DNA from: Pleurodeles waltl
Lineage: Eukaryota; Chordata; Amphibia; Caudata; Salamandridae
DNA: 64,000 bases
Assembly (NCBI RefSeq): GCF_031143425.1
Contig: NC_090446.1
Span: 1,027,235,066-1,027,299,065 of the forward strand
Direction: 5' to 3'
Every line of letters starts with the position of its first letter. The first letter of the stretch is position 1. Of this stretch, positions 45,591 through 56,900 are shown piece after piece. The notes beneath the pieces are model-generated. The model was not told the origin of the DNA. It searched no databases and saw nothing but the letters and a program-made list of their open reading frames with translations. Both the position numbers and the translations under genes were made by a program.

Positions 45591-46288
45591 CAATCCACTC
45601 TCACATTTTTCCCCCCAGTAATGTACTTGACCTCTAGATTATACTCTTGCAATTTTGACAGGAGACGCACTAATCTAGCGGATGCCTTACCAAGACCATT
45701 GCCTCTTAATAGGAATACTAACGGCTTGTGATCAGTAAAAATCTCGAAATTAGTTCCCCAAATATATGTCTTGAATTTTTGAGCCGCCCAAACACAAGCT
45801 AAGGCTTCCCTTTCAATAGTGCTGTAGTTACTCTCAGCACTAGAAAGTGACCTGGAGGCAAAAGCGATTGTACATTCTTGACCATTCTGCAACTGTCCAA
45901 ACGCCGCTCCGAGTCCCTTAAGGCTAGCATCAACCGTTATAAAGGATTTACAATTGGGAATATAAGATTTCAAATTTGGGCCAGATTCGACAATTTTCTT
46001 GATATTCTCGAACGCATCATTGACTTCCTTGCCCCAGACAAACTTGCACCCCTTCTTCAGTAGTGACCGAAGAGGTTGGACAATTATAGCAAAACCATTA
46101 ACAAATCTGGAGTAATATTCACACAGTCCAAGAAAGGAACGTAACTCGTCTTTGTTAGACGGATAAGGGGCTTTCATAATAGCTTCCAGATTGCACATCT
46201 TAGGTTTGATGCCCTCAGCAGATATAGAATGCCCACGGTAGTCAACACTTTTAACTAAAAAGTTGAATTTTTCAGTTTTAATAGTCAA
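45591..46288 (-). pseudogene. Element A RT C-terminus and RNase H
   Basis: The minus strand reads KTEKFNFLVKSVDYRGHSIS, then LRSFLGLCEYYSRFV, the RNase H Asp in FITVDASLKGLGAAF, and EREALACVWAAQKFKTYI, FTDHKPLVF and KNVRVDCL. It stops only because element B is inserted. It is separated from the upstream RT block by a stop near 46318-46316. Confidence 0.9.
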
Positions 46289-46315
46289 ACCATAATTTTG
46301 AAGTATGCCAAAGAC

Positions 46316-46588
46316 TTAATTTAGAGAATGTTCATGTTCTTCTATAGTTGCCGTGTGAATTAGAATGTCATCTTGGAATGCACAAACCCCTTTAATGTGT
46401 CCAAACAATGTGTCCATCATTTTTTGAAAGACACTCGCCGCTGAGGCAAGACCAAAAGATAATCTGAGGAATTTAAAAGCACCAAATGGAGTCACAAAAG
46501 TGGTTAGATCTTGGGAATCATTACTAAGAGGAATCTGATGATACGCCGAATGTAAGTCAATGGTCGAGAAGAACTTTGAATTTCCCAC
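46316..46588 (-). pseudogene. Element A RT core
   Basis: The minus-strand frame contains FFSTIDLHSAYHQIPL, FVTPFGAFKFLRLSFGLASA and the catalytic AFQDDILIHT (FxDD). It is preceded by a stop near 46603-46601 and followed by one at 46318-46316. Confidence 0.9.
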
Positions 46589-46600
46589 TATGGTAATTAG

Positions 46601-47650
46601 TTATTGTATATGGGGTAAGGGGTGACAATCCACTAAAATATTTTTATTGAGAGATCTCAGGTCTACACATAACCTAAGATCTCCATTTCTTTTCTTAGTA
46701 AGTACAATCGGAGAAACCCACTCAGAGGCATTTGTGGGAGAAATAATATTGTCTGTCACTAACTTTTTAAGTAACTTACCAAGTTGGTCTCTGATAGACA
46801 GCGGAACTGGTCTTACTTTATGAGAGACAGGAACAGCACCATCCTTAAGTTTGATAGTGTGCTCAAAGCCTTTGACATTCCCAACTCTGTCAACAAAAAT
46901 GTTGGGAAACTTACGAATATAATGTTCTGGAACAATGTTATTAGGAACGATTTGCAACACAGACTCACTTTCATCTATGTATGGCCTCTCTCCTAACTTA
47001 ATAGGATTCTCCTGCCCTGGGAACAGAATAATGCCTAGACGTGCTAGGTCCTTCCAGCCTAATATGTTCCTTCCCTTCACAGCCACGTAGATTTTAGTAA
47101 ACGTAGACCTTCCCATCACTTCTAATTCAGCGTAGAAAAAAACCAACAAATCAATGTCTTGATCTCCGAATGCTTTGGGTGCAATATCAGCTTTTTCTAA
47201 TTTCTTAGTGTCAGGCCATAACTGAAAAAATGTTTTGTCTGCTAGAATAGTGATGGGAGCACCGGAGTCAGCCATTAGAGGTAACACCCTAAAATCTACT
47301 TTTGCATCACATATAGGATATTTGATATGTTCACCCACACCCCCTATGCACTGAATAGGAAGATCCACAGTAAGAACAAGATTAGATAGTCTGTTAGCAC
47401 AATAATCTTCCTCGTCCGCATTCTCACTGTACATATTACTGATTCTCATTTTGGACCCAGAATTCGAGTAGGAATTTGTTTGTTTGCAAACAGCTTGGAA
47501 ATGGCCAATTTTGTGACACTTCAAACATTTTTTTCCCAAGGCAGGACAAACAGGATTGTTCCCCAAGTGATTATGAGAACGACAACGGAAGCAAACTCTA
47601 CCGTACTGGGGGTGGTATTTTCTTCTGTTCAGTTGGTCTCTCTCTAACAA
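46601..47650 (-). pseudogene. Element A knuckles, protease and RT N-terminus
   Basis: Minus strand: two knuckles, CFRCRSHNHLGNNPVC and CLKCHKIGHFQAVC, then a retropepsin-like MADSGAPITIL, then RT entry sequences (HKVRPVPLSIRD, SPIVLTKKRNGDLRLCVDLRSL) up to a stop at 46603. This frame overlaps the end of gag by 53 bases in a different frame, so a ribosomal frameshift or a mutation links them. Confidence 0.88.
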
Positions 47651-48287
47651 AACTTACAGTTGTTTTATCTCCCACTTGATTCACATTCAAATGATCATTA
47701 CGTCCACACCCCACATTCTGCCCACACACAAATTTGGATGAAACAATTGATCTCTCAATCGCCTTAGCTAAATCCACAACTTCATCCAAGGATGGGTTGC
47801 GACAAGCAAGTAGGCGTTCTTGAATTTTCTTCGAATAGCAATAGAACACAAATTGATCCCTAATATACATATCAACAATATTGCCAAAATCACATTTTGC
47901 TGCAAGTACACGCAAATTAGCTAAAAATTTGTCTACAGATTCATCTGCAGATTGCCTGCACATAGCAAAGTTGAATCTCTCCAGTAGAACATTTGAGTCA
48001 TCAGAGAATTGTTTTTTGATCCTCTCCTTTCCTTCGATGTAAACATCCCACATCACATTGTCACCAGAAGGAGGTTGAATAGTAGGCAAATTGTCAAATA
48101 TGTGCTGACCAGCAATTCCCAGATGATTAAATAGAAGCGCTAACTTCCTAGATGGTGAGAATCCAATGGCGTCTATCGCTGACAAATAGTTTTCAAAAAT
48201 TCTCACCCATTCGTTCCATCTAATTTCCGGTTTACCAGCCTTTTGCAAGAAAGGAAGTGGTTGCATGACTAGCTGATTCGAAGCCAT
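47598..48287 (-). CDS. Element A gag (capsid part), 229 aa
   Basis: ATG at 48287 (MASNQLVMQPLPFLQKAGK), open to 47598. The capsid-like region has WNEWVRIFENYLSAI, ESVDKFLANLRVLAAKCDFG and IRDQFVFYCYSKKIQERLL, typical of gypsy/Mag-like gag. It lacks knuckles in its own frame; these follow in the overlapping frame. It would form the particle shell. Confidence 0.85.
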   Translation of the reverse strand: MASNQLVMQPLPFLQKAGKPEIRWNEWVRIFENYLSAIDAIGFSPSRKLALLFNHLGIAGQHIFDNLPTIQPPSGDNVMWDVYIEGKERIKKQFSDDSNVLLERFNFAMCRQSADESVDKFLANLRVLAAKCDFGNIVDMYIRDQFVFYCYSKKIQERLLACRNPSLDEVVDLAKAIERSIVSSKFVCGQNVGCGRNDHLNVNQVGDKTTVSFVRERPTEQKKIPPPVR

Positions 48288-48955
48288 ATCAGAGAGTGTT
48301 TATATATATATAACTTTACCACCTCGTCCTGCGATAATAACCTCTTCCGCACAAACAGTTCACTTGCTCTTGAAGAACCTGGAGAACATACACGGTGCTG
48401 CAATGAAATATGCCTGTGTTACAAAACAAGCCAGAAAGTTGCCAAAAATGTTACCAGGCCGAAGTTAGAGTTTTTTTTTTTGTTTTTTTTTCCTTCTTCT
48501 TGCCAGGAAACAAAGTTGCTTTGATCAAAGAAGGCAACGTCTGCGCATCCACAGTGCCGGAAACGACGTTGCTTTGGAATTTCAAACAACATCTGACAAC
48601 GTGTTCTCAGGCCGGGGAACACCGTTGTTCGTTGCTAGGCAACATCCGACACACATGCTCGTACACGCGCCAGAATGAACGCGTCCTCAAGCCGGTAAAC
48701 AGCGTCGCTAGTCGCTAGGCAACATCAACACACACGCACGTACACGTGCTGGAATGAGCTCGAGCCTTCAAAATTAATCACCCAAACGCTCGAGCGCTTC
48801 CCGATCTCTCCTTACTTCTCAAAAATACACTCTTCGCCCAAAAAATATGTAGACAGAGCGCAGGGCGTAGGTCAATCTTCAAACAAGGTACGGCGGTGAA
48901 TTCTTCTAACTGCAATACGCAGTGCAGGAGGTCGGTGGATCACGCAATAAATGTT
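48288..48955 (-). other. Leader of element A
   Basis: Untranslated leader between primer site and gag. Two diverged tandem units of about 80-90 bp share GCTAGGCAACATC and ACACG-GCTGGAATGA-type segments near 48635-48760. A long T-rich run lies at 48470-48490 on the plus strand. Confidence 0.6.
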
Positions 48956-48973
48956 ACCCCACTCCTGGTACCA
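48956..48973 (-). promoter_or_regulatory. Primer-binding site of element A (tRNA-Leu type)
   Basis: Minus strand TGGTACCAGGAGTGGGGT, four bases from the 5' LTR. It fits the 3' end of a tRNA-Leu(UAA) with CCA; the tRNA match is from memory and should be treated as likely. Confidence 0.65.
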
Positions 48974-48977
48974 AAAA

Positions 48978-49225
48978 TGTAGGAAAGACTGAAGGCTCCA
49001 GGTTAATAAGTAATAAAAGAATCCGAATATAATCCAAGAAAAACGGTGTAGTCACTTTATTCAAAATAAAGATCCACGACGGCAGGCAGCACCCTGTCAA
49101 GTCACAAGCCAGTGACCAACTGTCAAGAGCTGGCTCTAGAACCTTACAAAGCACTGACGCAGTTATAGAACAAATACACAACAAAATAGAACAGGAGTGT
49201 TAAAGGGAAAGAACATATTATTACA
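48978..49225 (-). repeat. 5' LTR of element A (248 bp)
   Basis: Same ends as the other LTR, with three differences. Followed by the TCAC duplication at 49226-49229. Confidence 0.95.
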
Positions 49226-49229
49226 TCAC

Positions 49230-50022
49230 ATCAGTGCAACCACCAGAGGAGCCAATCACCAACTGAACACACTAAGGAAAATCAAACCTTTTCTGCCTCT
49301 GGATGTCTTGCATTTAGCAGTCCAATCCCTAGGTATCTCCCATTTAGATTATGGGAGTAGAACACTGGCAGGGTTACCCAAAGCTATGCTGTCTTCTTTG
49401 AGGGCTATACTAAACACAATCACATAACACAACATCTAATACAACTCAAATGGCTCTCTCTCGCAGCAAGGATTCAGTTGAAGATAGCCTGCTTGACACA
49501 CAAAGCTCTTCGTCATAACACTCTTGCCTTCCTGGCAAAAAACTCGAACTATCTAGTATGAGTCGGTCCCTAAGAAGTTCTAACTCTCTACTGTTGAACC
49601 CACAGAAATTCAAAAAGAAGATAACTTTTAACTGCTCCTTTTCCAGTCGTGCCCCAAGACTTTGGAACACACTTCCTCCTGAAACCAGATCTAACCTTTA
49701 CACCACCTCCTTAAAAAAATAAGTAAAACTGTTGATTCTGAATAAATACCCTGAACAGTAGACCTGAAGTCACTGAACGTGACTATTATTTTGTGTATAC
49801 ATCCCTGGACTCCCTTTCTACTAAGCAATTTTGTTACATTATATTTATTATGTTTCTTGTTGTTCCTTTTCTTATGTGTATTCTTAACCTGTTCATTATA
49901 TGTACAGTATTTACTTTACTGTTTGTATCTCTGCTTGTTTAACATGTCTGCTTTTTTGTACAGAGCTATGATACCCATACGGGTCATGTTCACACCATAT
50001 AAAACTGCTCAAATAAATAATC
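49230..50022 (+). pseudogene. LINE, part 3 and 3' end
   Basis: Continues the LINE frame exactly after one TCAC copy (QDH|ISATTRGANHQLNTLRKIK), then the conserved C-terminal blocks LGISHLDYGSRTLAGLPKAML and, in other frames with stops, APRLWNTLPPETR. The 3' UTR ends near 49960-50022 with an ACAGAGCTATGATACCC...ACTGCTCAAATAAATAA segment like the 3' tails of vertebrate L2-type LINEs. Only about 1.6 kb of LINE remains once the insertions are removed. Confidence 0.85.
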
Positions 50023-50497
50023 TCTGTGCATCTATGCATCCACTGTGTGTGTGTGTGTGCGCATTTATTTGCACATCTCTATAGTTATGAGTCTGCTTAT
50101 GTGTGCATATTTCTATGTCTGCATGTTTGTTTTAGTCAATGTGAGCTTATATTTAAGATGGAATTATAATGTAACATTGCAAACACTTTGATGGCTATTC
50201 ACAAAGGCAAGTTTACACATGACTAATTCTACATACGTACCCTTACTCTTACACTTTTGAGTAATGTCACTACTTTTGCCTATTCACAATTTACAAATGT
50301 AAAGATATTCAGAAGTATAGACTTGCATGTACCCTTCCCCTGAATTCAGCCAATGGAGCCTAATTTACAAGTGTAAAGTTACTACTTGTCACATTTCACC
50401 CCATAGGTTAAGGTCTCCACCACTGAGAAAGAGAGTTTACCCACAGAAAGGTATAGGAAAAAGTATAAAAGTGCATTCAACTTTAAAAGAACATTTA
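50023..50497. other. AT-rich DNA with a short TG microsatellite
   Basis: (TG)n at about 50045-50060. Otherwise nothing recognised. Confidence 0.5.
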
Positions 50498-51423
50498 GGC
50501 CCGTATTTATACTTTTTGACGCTAAACTGCGCTAACGCAGTTTAGCGTCAAAAATTTTTGCACCGGCTAACGCCATTCTGAAGCGCCATGCGGGCGCCGT
50601 ATTTATTGAATGGCGTTAGCCGGCGCAAGCAGACCGGCGCTGCCTGGTGTGCGTGGAAAAAAACCACGTACACCAGGCAGCGCCGGCGTAGGAAAAAATG
50701 GCGTTAGGGCGTCTTAAAAATGGTGCAAGTCAGGTTGACGCAAAAAAATCGCCTCCACCCGATTTGCGCCATTTTTAACGACGCCCAGACGCCATTTACA
50801 TGACTCCTGTCTTAGTAAAGACAGGAGTCATGCCCCCTTGCCCAATGGCCATGCCCAGGGGACTTATGTCCCCTGGGCATGGTCATTGGGCATTGAGGCA
50901 TGTAGGGGGGCACAAATCAGGCCCCCCTATGCCAAAAAAAATATATAAAAAAAAAAATATATATACTTACTTGAACTTACCTGAATGTCCCTGGGATGGG
51001 TCCCTCCATCCTTGGGTGTCCTCCTGGGGTGGGCAAGGGTGGCAGGGGGGGTCCCTGGGGGCATGGGAAGGCAGCTGTGGGCTCATTTTGAGCCCACAGG
51101 TCCCTTAACGCCTGCCCTGACCCAGGCGTTAAAAAGAGGCGCAAATGCAGGGTTTTTTGGCCCGCCCACTCCCGGGCGTGATTTTTGCCCGGGAGTATAA
51201 ATACGACGCATTTGCGTCGCAGTCAGTTTTTTGGACGGGAACGCCTACCTTGCATCTCATTAACGCAAGGAAGGCGTTCACGCAAAAAAATGACGCTCTT
51301 TACTCATAGTTTGGCGCTAGACGCGTCTAACGCCAAAGTATAAATATGGCGTTAGTTTTGCGCCGAATTTGCGTCGAAAAAAACGACGCAAATTTGGCGC
51401 AAACGGAGTATAAATATGCCCCT
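50498..51423. mobile_element. MITE with hairpin chain, 926 bp
   Basis: The ends GGCCCGTATTTATACT and the complement of AGGGGCATATTTATACT face each other. The flanking duplication is TTA at 50495-50497 and 51424-51426, matching the TWA preference of PIF/Harbinger. Inside are successive palindromes, e.g. 50518-50549 (32 bp), 50800-50831 and a GGCATG/CATGCC pair around 50845-50890. Many GCGTCA/TGACGC and GGCGTTA motifs occur. No coding capacity. Confidence 0.85.
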
Positions 51424-51426
51424 TTA

Positions 51427-53846
51427 TATGTACAGTGAAATAAAATAATGCTACAGCATTTAAACTTCAGTTTTAATTAAATAATTATTTTGTCTTTAAT
51501 ATATTGTAGTAAAATTATTTTTCTGAAGAGACTAATAAAAACTTCTCACCTGAAGCATAACAGTTGTATTTATTTATTATGTGGTAAAAAAATATTTAAA
51601 GTTATAGTTAGAATTAATGTAAATGAATGTATTTTTAAAAATATGAACAATATTATTTATGTTGAAATATTATAATAAACTAATAATTAAGTTCTTTGTA
51701 GATATAACTTTAAACATTAAATTAAATGTATTTATATTTTTAGAAAGTAAATAGTAAGTTAATTTAATTTAACTTTAGTTCCTATTGGCTTTTATTTTAA
51801 GTCCCTGTCTCTATCATTTTATATGAGAGGGTGTTGCAGTTCAAATGATTGACCATGTGTGGGTCTGAGCGTGCTCCAACTCTCAGCTGGAGAATATTTA
51901 TTAAGGTTCTGTGTCCTTTTTGACTATAGTAACTATAGAAGTGTAATTAGTGAATAGGAATTAGCTTACTCTTTTGTGGTTGGGTGCATACCTCACTGTA
52001 AGCGCCTCCCTAGCTCTCCCATAATATTCGTTACTCTTCCTTTTACCCCTCCCACTTAGTAGTTTTACCTATATTTCACTTCATCCCTGCCTCCAACATT
52101 TACTACTAAAATGTGCAAAGATCTACGCACATAAAAGGTAGGAGAGGCTGTGGCATTGATCTCCAAATGTATGTTTGTGATTAGCTTTTTGTAGTGTTGT
52201 TCTACTAATACTGTTTGTGAATAGGTCTCTGTAAGAACAGCATTAGCATATCATTAGGTCTGACTTGCATTTTCATGTAGACGCCTCACAGGAGAGCTTG
52301 GGGGAGGCTGTCACCATGGACCTGAAGGTTGAAGCTTGCCGACCCCAAGAACGTACTGACAACGCAGCTATAGACACACATTTTAAGCTCTTATGTTTCA
52401 AAATGCAACTCATGCGTTTTGCTTTTTAAAACGTTAGTTTGAATGGTATTCGTCCTAAATTACTTGAAAGAGCTTTATTGGCTTTCTCAGGCAGCTTTGT
52501 GCTGGTTCTGCATGTATTGCACCTGTTAAAATTGCAAAGAGTCATCAGTAGATCCGCGCATTTTCCATGTTGGCAGTATTTCCTGTTCACTGCTGGCTAG
52601 CGCGAGGTAAAGCGAGGGAAGTTCCGCCCGTGCTTTGTGGAGGGAGAAGCGAGAGCGGGACCTGCCAAGGGCGGGTGCTGCGCATGTTATGTGGCTTAGG
52701 GAATGTATCGAATTGACAGTTTTCAAGCCTCTGCAGTACAGCACATATGTGAAGATTATCTCGGCGGAATCTTCAGGCAACTGCACACGGCTAAATGACA
52801 CACTAAAGAAGCATGATGTTGCCAAAAAGTCTGCGCTTAATTTACCGAAACGGGATATTCATGCATTCCAACCTTTTCATCTCTGGAAAAGAAAGCCGTC
52901 ACGGGAATGAATCCCCGTCAAAAGCTTCATCTGATGCACCGTTGGAGCCTTGCCCTCTGGTATCACCAACTGGTGACGTGTCTTCCCTATCGTAGAAATC
53001 TCGTCACAGGGCTTTCTTGCTTCCACGGGGTAGTTGAATATTGAGCCACATTCAACATTCCATACTTCTGCTTCCTCTCTGGTTCCGTGTCTGGAGATCG
53101 AGCTGAACCAGAGCGCATTGACCATTGTCGCCCTGTTCACATAGAGCTCAGTGACAGGACATGAATGCTGATATCTATTCGTCAAACGTCTCCGTCCTCA
53201 ATGAATGTCTTATGAACTCCAATTCATAAACAAATGGACTTATTCCTCTTTATAGGAATTAGCTATATCATTGGTGCATTAGATGCAAGGGAAGTCGTAT
53301 TTCCCAAGCAGGACAAACACTTTCCCTATTGCTGACCTGCAGTGGATACACTGTGGTACCACTTTCGGTCAGCTACAGATTAAGAAGGACTGCATCCAGC
53401 ATTACCTCCCGTCCCTCCCTCGCCTTCCTTAACCGATGAGGCTCCTTTGCCTCACCTAGACCTCTCCCTCTCTTTTTAAAAGAGATCCCCACCCCCACCC
53501 ACTCCTGTTTTCTTTTGTCTCCTTACCTGGTGAGACTTACCTCTTCTCTCCTCCTTGGCGTGGCTGAGGGGTGAGTCGTCCTCTTCTTTGACACTGGTCG
53601 CAGGGCCTCTGGTACTGTCTTTCCATCACTTGGCAACCGGCTTGTTGGAGGCGTGCTGGGATGCCTCTCTGTGGTTTCCAGCAACGTTGTCTGATGCGGT
53701 CGGACTGCTCTGCTGTGGCTGTGCTTCCGGGATGAAAGGGTCACGGAGCACTTCGATCACCCGGCAGCCTGTTTCTGCAGGTTTTGGGGTAAGGCGGGTG
53801 TTTAGGCCTGCGCTTTTTTAAAATGTTTTCATTGGTTATCCTGATT
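51427..53846. other. Stretch without recognised elements
   Basis: 51430-51780 is very AT-rich. From about 52550 to 53800 the DNA is more balanced, with short ORFs (up to 102 codons) on both strands and no family signature. This is the longest part of the window where I recognise no repeat. A diverged host gene or an unlisted repeat cannot be excluded. Confidence 0.4.
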
Positions 53847-53867
53847 GGGGGGGGGGGGGGGGGGGGG
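53847..53867 (+). repeat. Run of 21 G
   Basis: Uninterrupted homopolymer 54 bases before the start of the second dispersed-repeat copy. The exact length is prone to sequencing error. Confidence 0.85.
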
Positions 53868-53920
53868 TGATTAGGAGTCATATTATGATTGGTGATTAGA
53901 AAGGCCGTTTTTGGCCTTTT

Positions 53921-56900
53921 TTAACCCCTTCGCTGCAAGGGCTTTTCCCCTCCTGTGCCGAGCCTTTTTTTGGCTATTTGTGGCAGTTCATGCTTAGGCC
54001 CTCATACCTTTTTCTCCACACAAGCTACCCATGCCAAATTTGCTTCCTTTTTTTCCAACATCCCAGGGATTCTAGAGGTACCCACACTTTGTGGGTTCCC
54101 CTGAGGGGAGACCAAGAAATTAGCCAAAATACAGAGAACATTTGTTTTTTTTCAAAAAAAGGGAAAAAAGGGCTGCAGAAGAAGGCTTGTGATTTTTTCT
54201 CTGATAATGGCACCAACAAAGGGTTTGCAGTGGTAAAATCACCATCTTCCCAGCTTTCAGGAACAGGCAGACTTGAATTAGAAAAACCAATTTTTCAACA
54301 CAATTTTGACATTTTACTGGGACATACCCCATTTTTACTATTGTTTGTTCTTTCAGCCTCCTTCCAGTTAGTGACAGAAATGGGTGAGAAATCAATGCTG
54401 GATCTTAGAAAGCTAAACATATCTGAAAAGGAGACAAACATCTGAATTTAGCAAGGGTTCATTTGTGTAGATCCTACAAGCGTTTCCTACAGAAAATAAC
54501 AGCTGACATAAAAGAATATTGAAATTGAGGTGAAAAAAACAGCCATTTTTCTCCACGTTTTATTCTGTAACTTTTTCCTGTGATGTCAGATTTTTAAAAG
54601 CAATATACCGTAACGTCAGCTGGACTCTTCTGGTTGCCAGGATATATAGGTCTTGTAGGTTCATCAAGAACCCCAGGTACCCAGAGCCAATAAATGAGCT
54701 GCACCTTGCAATGGGTTTTCATTCTAGACCGGGTAATACAGCAATTCATTTGCTGAAATATAAAAAATGAAAAATAGGTATCAAGAAAATCTTAGAATTT
54801 CCAAAATGGCCACAAGATAAGGTGTTGAGAAGCAGTGGTTATTTGCACATCTCTGAATTCTGGGGTGCCCATACTAGCATGTGAATTACAGGGCATTTCT
54901 GAAAAAGACATCTTTTTTACACACTGTCTTACATTTGAAGGACAGAAATGTAGAGAAAGTCAGGGGGCAATAACACTTGTTTTGCTATTCTGTATTCCCC
55001 CATGTCGGCCGATAAAAATGGTACCTCACTTGCGTGGGTAGGGCTAGCGCCCGCGACAGAAACTGCCCCAAAACACAACATGGACACATCACATTTTCAC
55101 AAAGAAAACAGAGCTGTTTTTTGCAAAGTGGCTAGCTGTGGATTTTGGCCTCTAGCTCAGCTGGCACCTAGGGTAACCTACCAAACCTGCGCAGTTTTGG
55201 AATTTAGACACCTAGGGGAATCCAAGATGGGGTGACTTGTGGGGCTCTGACCAGGTTCTGTTACCCAGAATCCTTTGCAAACCTCAAAATTCGGTCAAAA
55301 AACACTTTTTCCTCTCAATTCGGTGACACAAAGTTTTGGAATCAGAGAGGAGCCACAAATTTCCTTCCACCCAGTGTTTCACCAAGTCTCCCGATAAAAA
55401 TGGTACCTCACTTGTGGGGGTAGGCCTAGCGTCCGCGACAGGAAAAGCCCCAAAACACAACGTGGACACATCACATTTTCACAAAGAAAACAGAGCTGTT
55501 TTTTGCAAAGTGTCTAGCTGTGGATTTTGGCCTCTAACTCAGCCAGCACTTAGGGAAAACTAGCAAACCTGCACAGTTTTGAAAACTAGACACCTAGGGG
55601 AATCCAAGATGGGGTGACATGTGGGGTCCTGACCAGGTTCTGTTACCCAGAATCCTTTGCAAACCTCAAAATTTGGCCAAAAATACACTTTTTCCTCTCT
55701 TTTCGGTGACAGAAAGTTCTGGAATCAGAGAAGAGCCACAAATTTCCTTCCACCCAACGTTCCCCCATGTCTCCCGATAAAAATGGTTCCTCACTTGTGG
55801 GGGTAGGCCTAGCGCGCGCGACAGGAAAAGCTCCAAAACACAACATTGACACATCAAATTTTCACAAAGAAAACAGAGCTGTTTTTTTGCAAAGCACCTA
55901 GCTGTGGATTGTGGCCTCTAGCTCAGCCGGCACCTAGGGAAACCTAGCAAACCTGCGCAGTTTTGAAAACTAGACACCTAGGGGAATCCAGGATGAGGTG
56001 ACTTTTGGGGCTCTGACCAGGTTCTGTTACCTAGAATCCTTTGCAAACCTCAAAATTTGGCCGAAAAAATACCTTTTCCTCTCATTTCGGTGACAGAAAG
56101 TTCTGGAATCAGAGAGCAGCCATAAATTTCCTTCCACCCAGTGTTCCCCCAAGTCTCCCGATAAAAATGGTACCTCACTTTTGTGGGTGGGCTTACTGCC
56201 CGCGAAAGGAAATGCCCCAAAACACTATCTGGACACATCAAAATTATCAAATACAAAACGACCTGTTTTTGCAGGGGGGCACCAGCGTTTTTGGTCCTGG
56301 GCTCAGCAGCCTTCTAGGGAAACCTACCAAAACCAGACATTTCTGTAAACTAGACACCCGAGGGAGTCCAGTGAGGTGTGACTTGTGTGGATCCTCCAAA
56401 GTTTTCTTACCCAGAATCCTCAGCAAACCTCAAATTTAGCTAAACAATGAAAATTTTCCCACATTTCTGAGTGGCATCACCGCACTGGGAAACATTTCAT
56501 ACCACCCAATGTTCCCCTCAGTCTCCCGGTAAAAAGGATACCTCATTTGTGTAGGTGGGCCAAGTGCTTGTGAAAGGGAAGAGCCAAAAACATGTCGATA
56601 TTGAGGGGGAACCAAAGGGGATCCAAAAGGGCAGTTTGCAAAAAAACATTTTTAGGCTGACAAGTGCAGCAGAATTTTTATTGGTATAGATGAGACAATG
56701 CTAGGTGGTAGGAATTTTGTAGATTCCTGCAGATTCCAGAAGGTTCCATCACAAAAACCTGGGAAAAATTTGTGATTTCCAGCAAAGTTGGAGGTTTGCA
56801 GGGGATTGTGGGTACAAAAATGATGTGGGGTGCATGTGAAACACACCACCCTGGAATCACCCAGATGTTTAGTTTTCAGATGTGTCTAGGTCTTGTGGAT

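Larger units (their letters stand above)
22444..49225 (-). mobile_element. Ty3/gypsy element A, nested host for H2 and B
   Basis: Two 248-bp LTRs (22444-22691 and 48978-49225) differ at three positions. The flanking duplication is TCAC at 22440-22443 and 49226-49229, and deleting one copy restores the LINE reading frame. Without the insertions H2 and B the element is about 5.56 kb. On the minus strand the order is LTR, tRNA primer site, leader, gag, zinc knuckles, protease, RT, RNase H, integrase, polypurine tract, LTR: the usual Ty3/gypsy order. Gag with two CCHC knuckles and a DSGA protease suggest the Mag-like group; this placement is by motif only. Several stops make it inactive. Confidence 0.9.

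Noticed and set aside
52526..53185. Short ORFs on both strands near a GC-richer patch, possible host exon
   Set aside because: No splice-flanked conserved frame and no family similarity; left as unannotated sequence.
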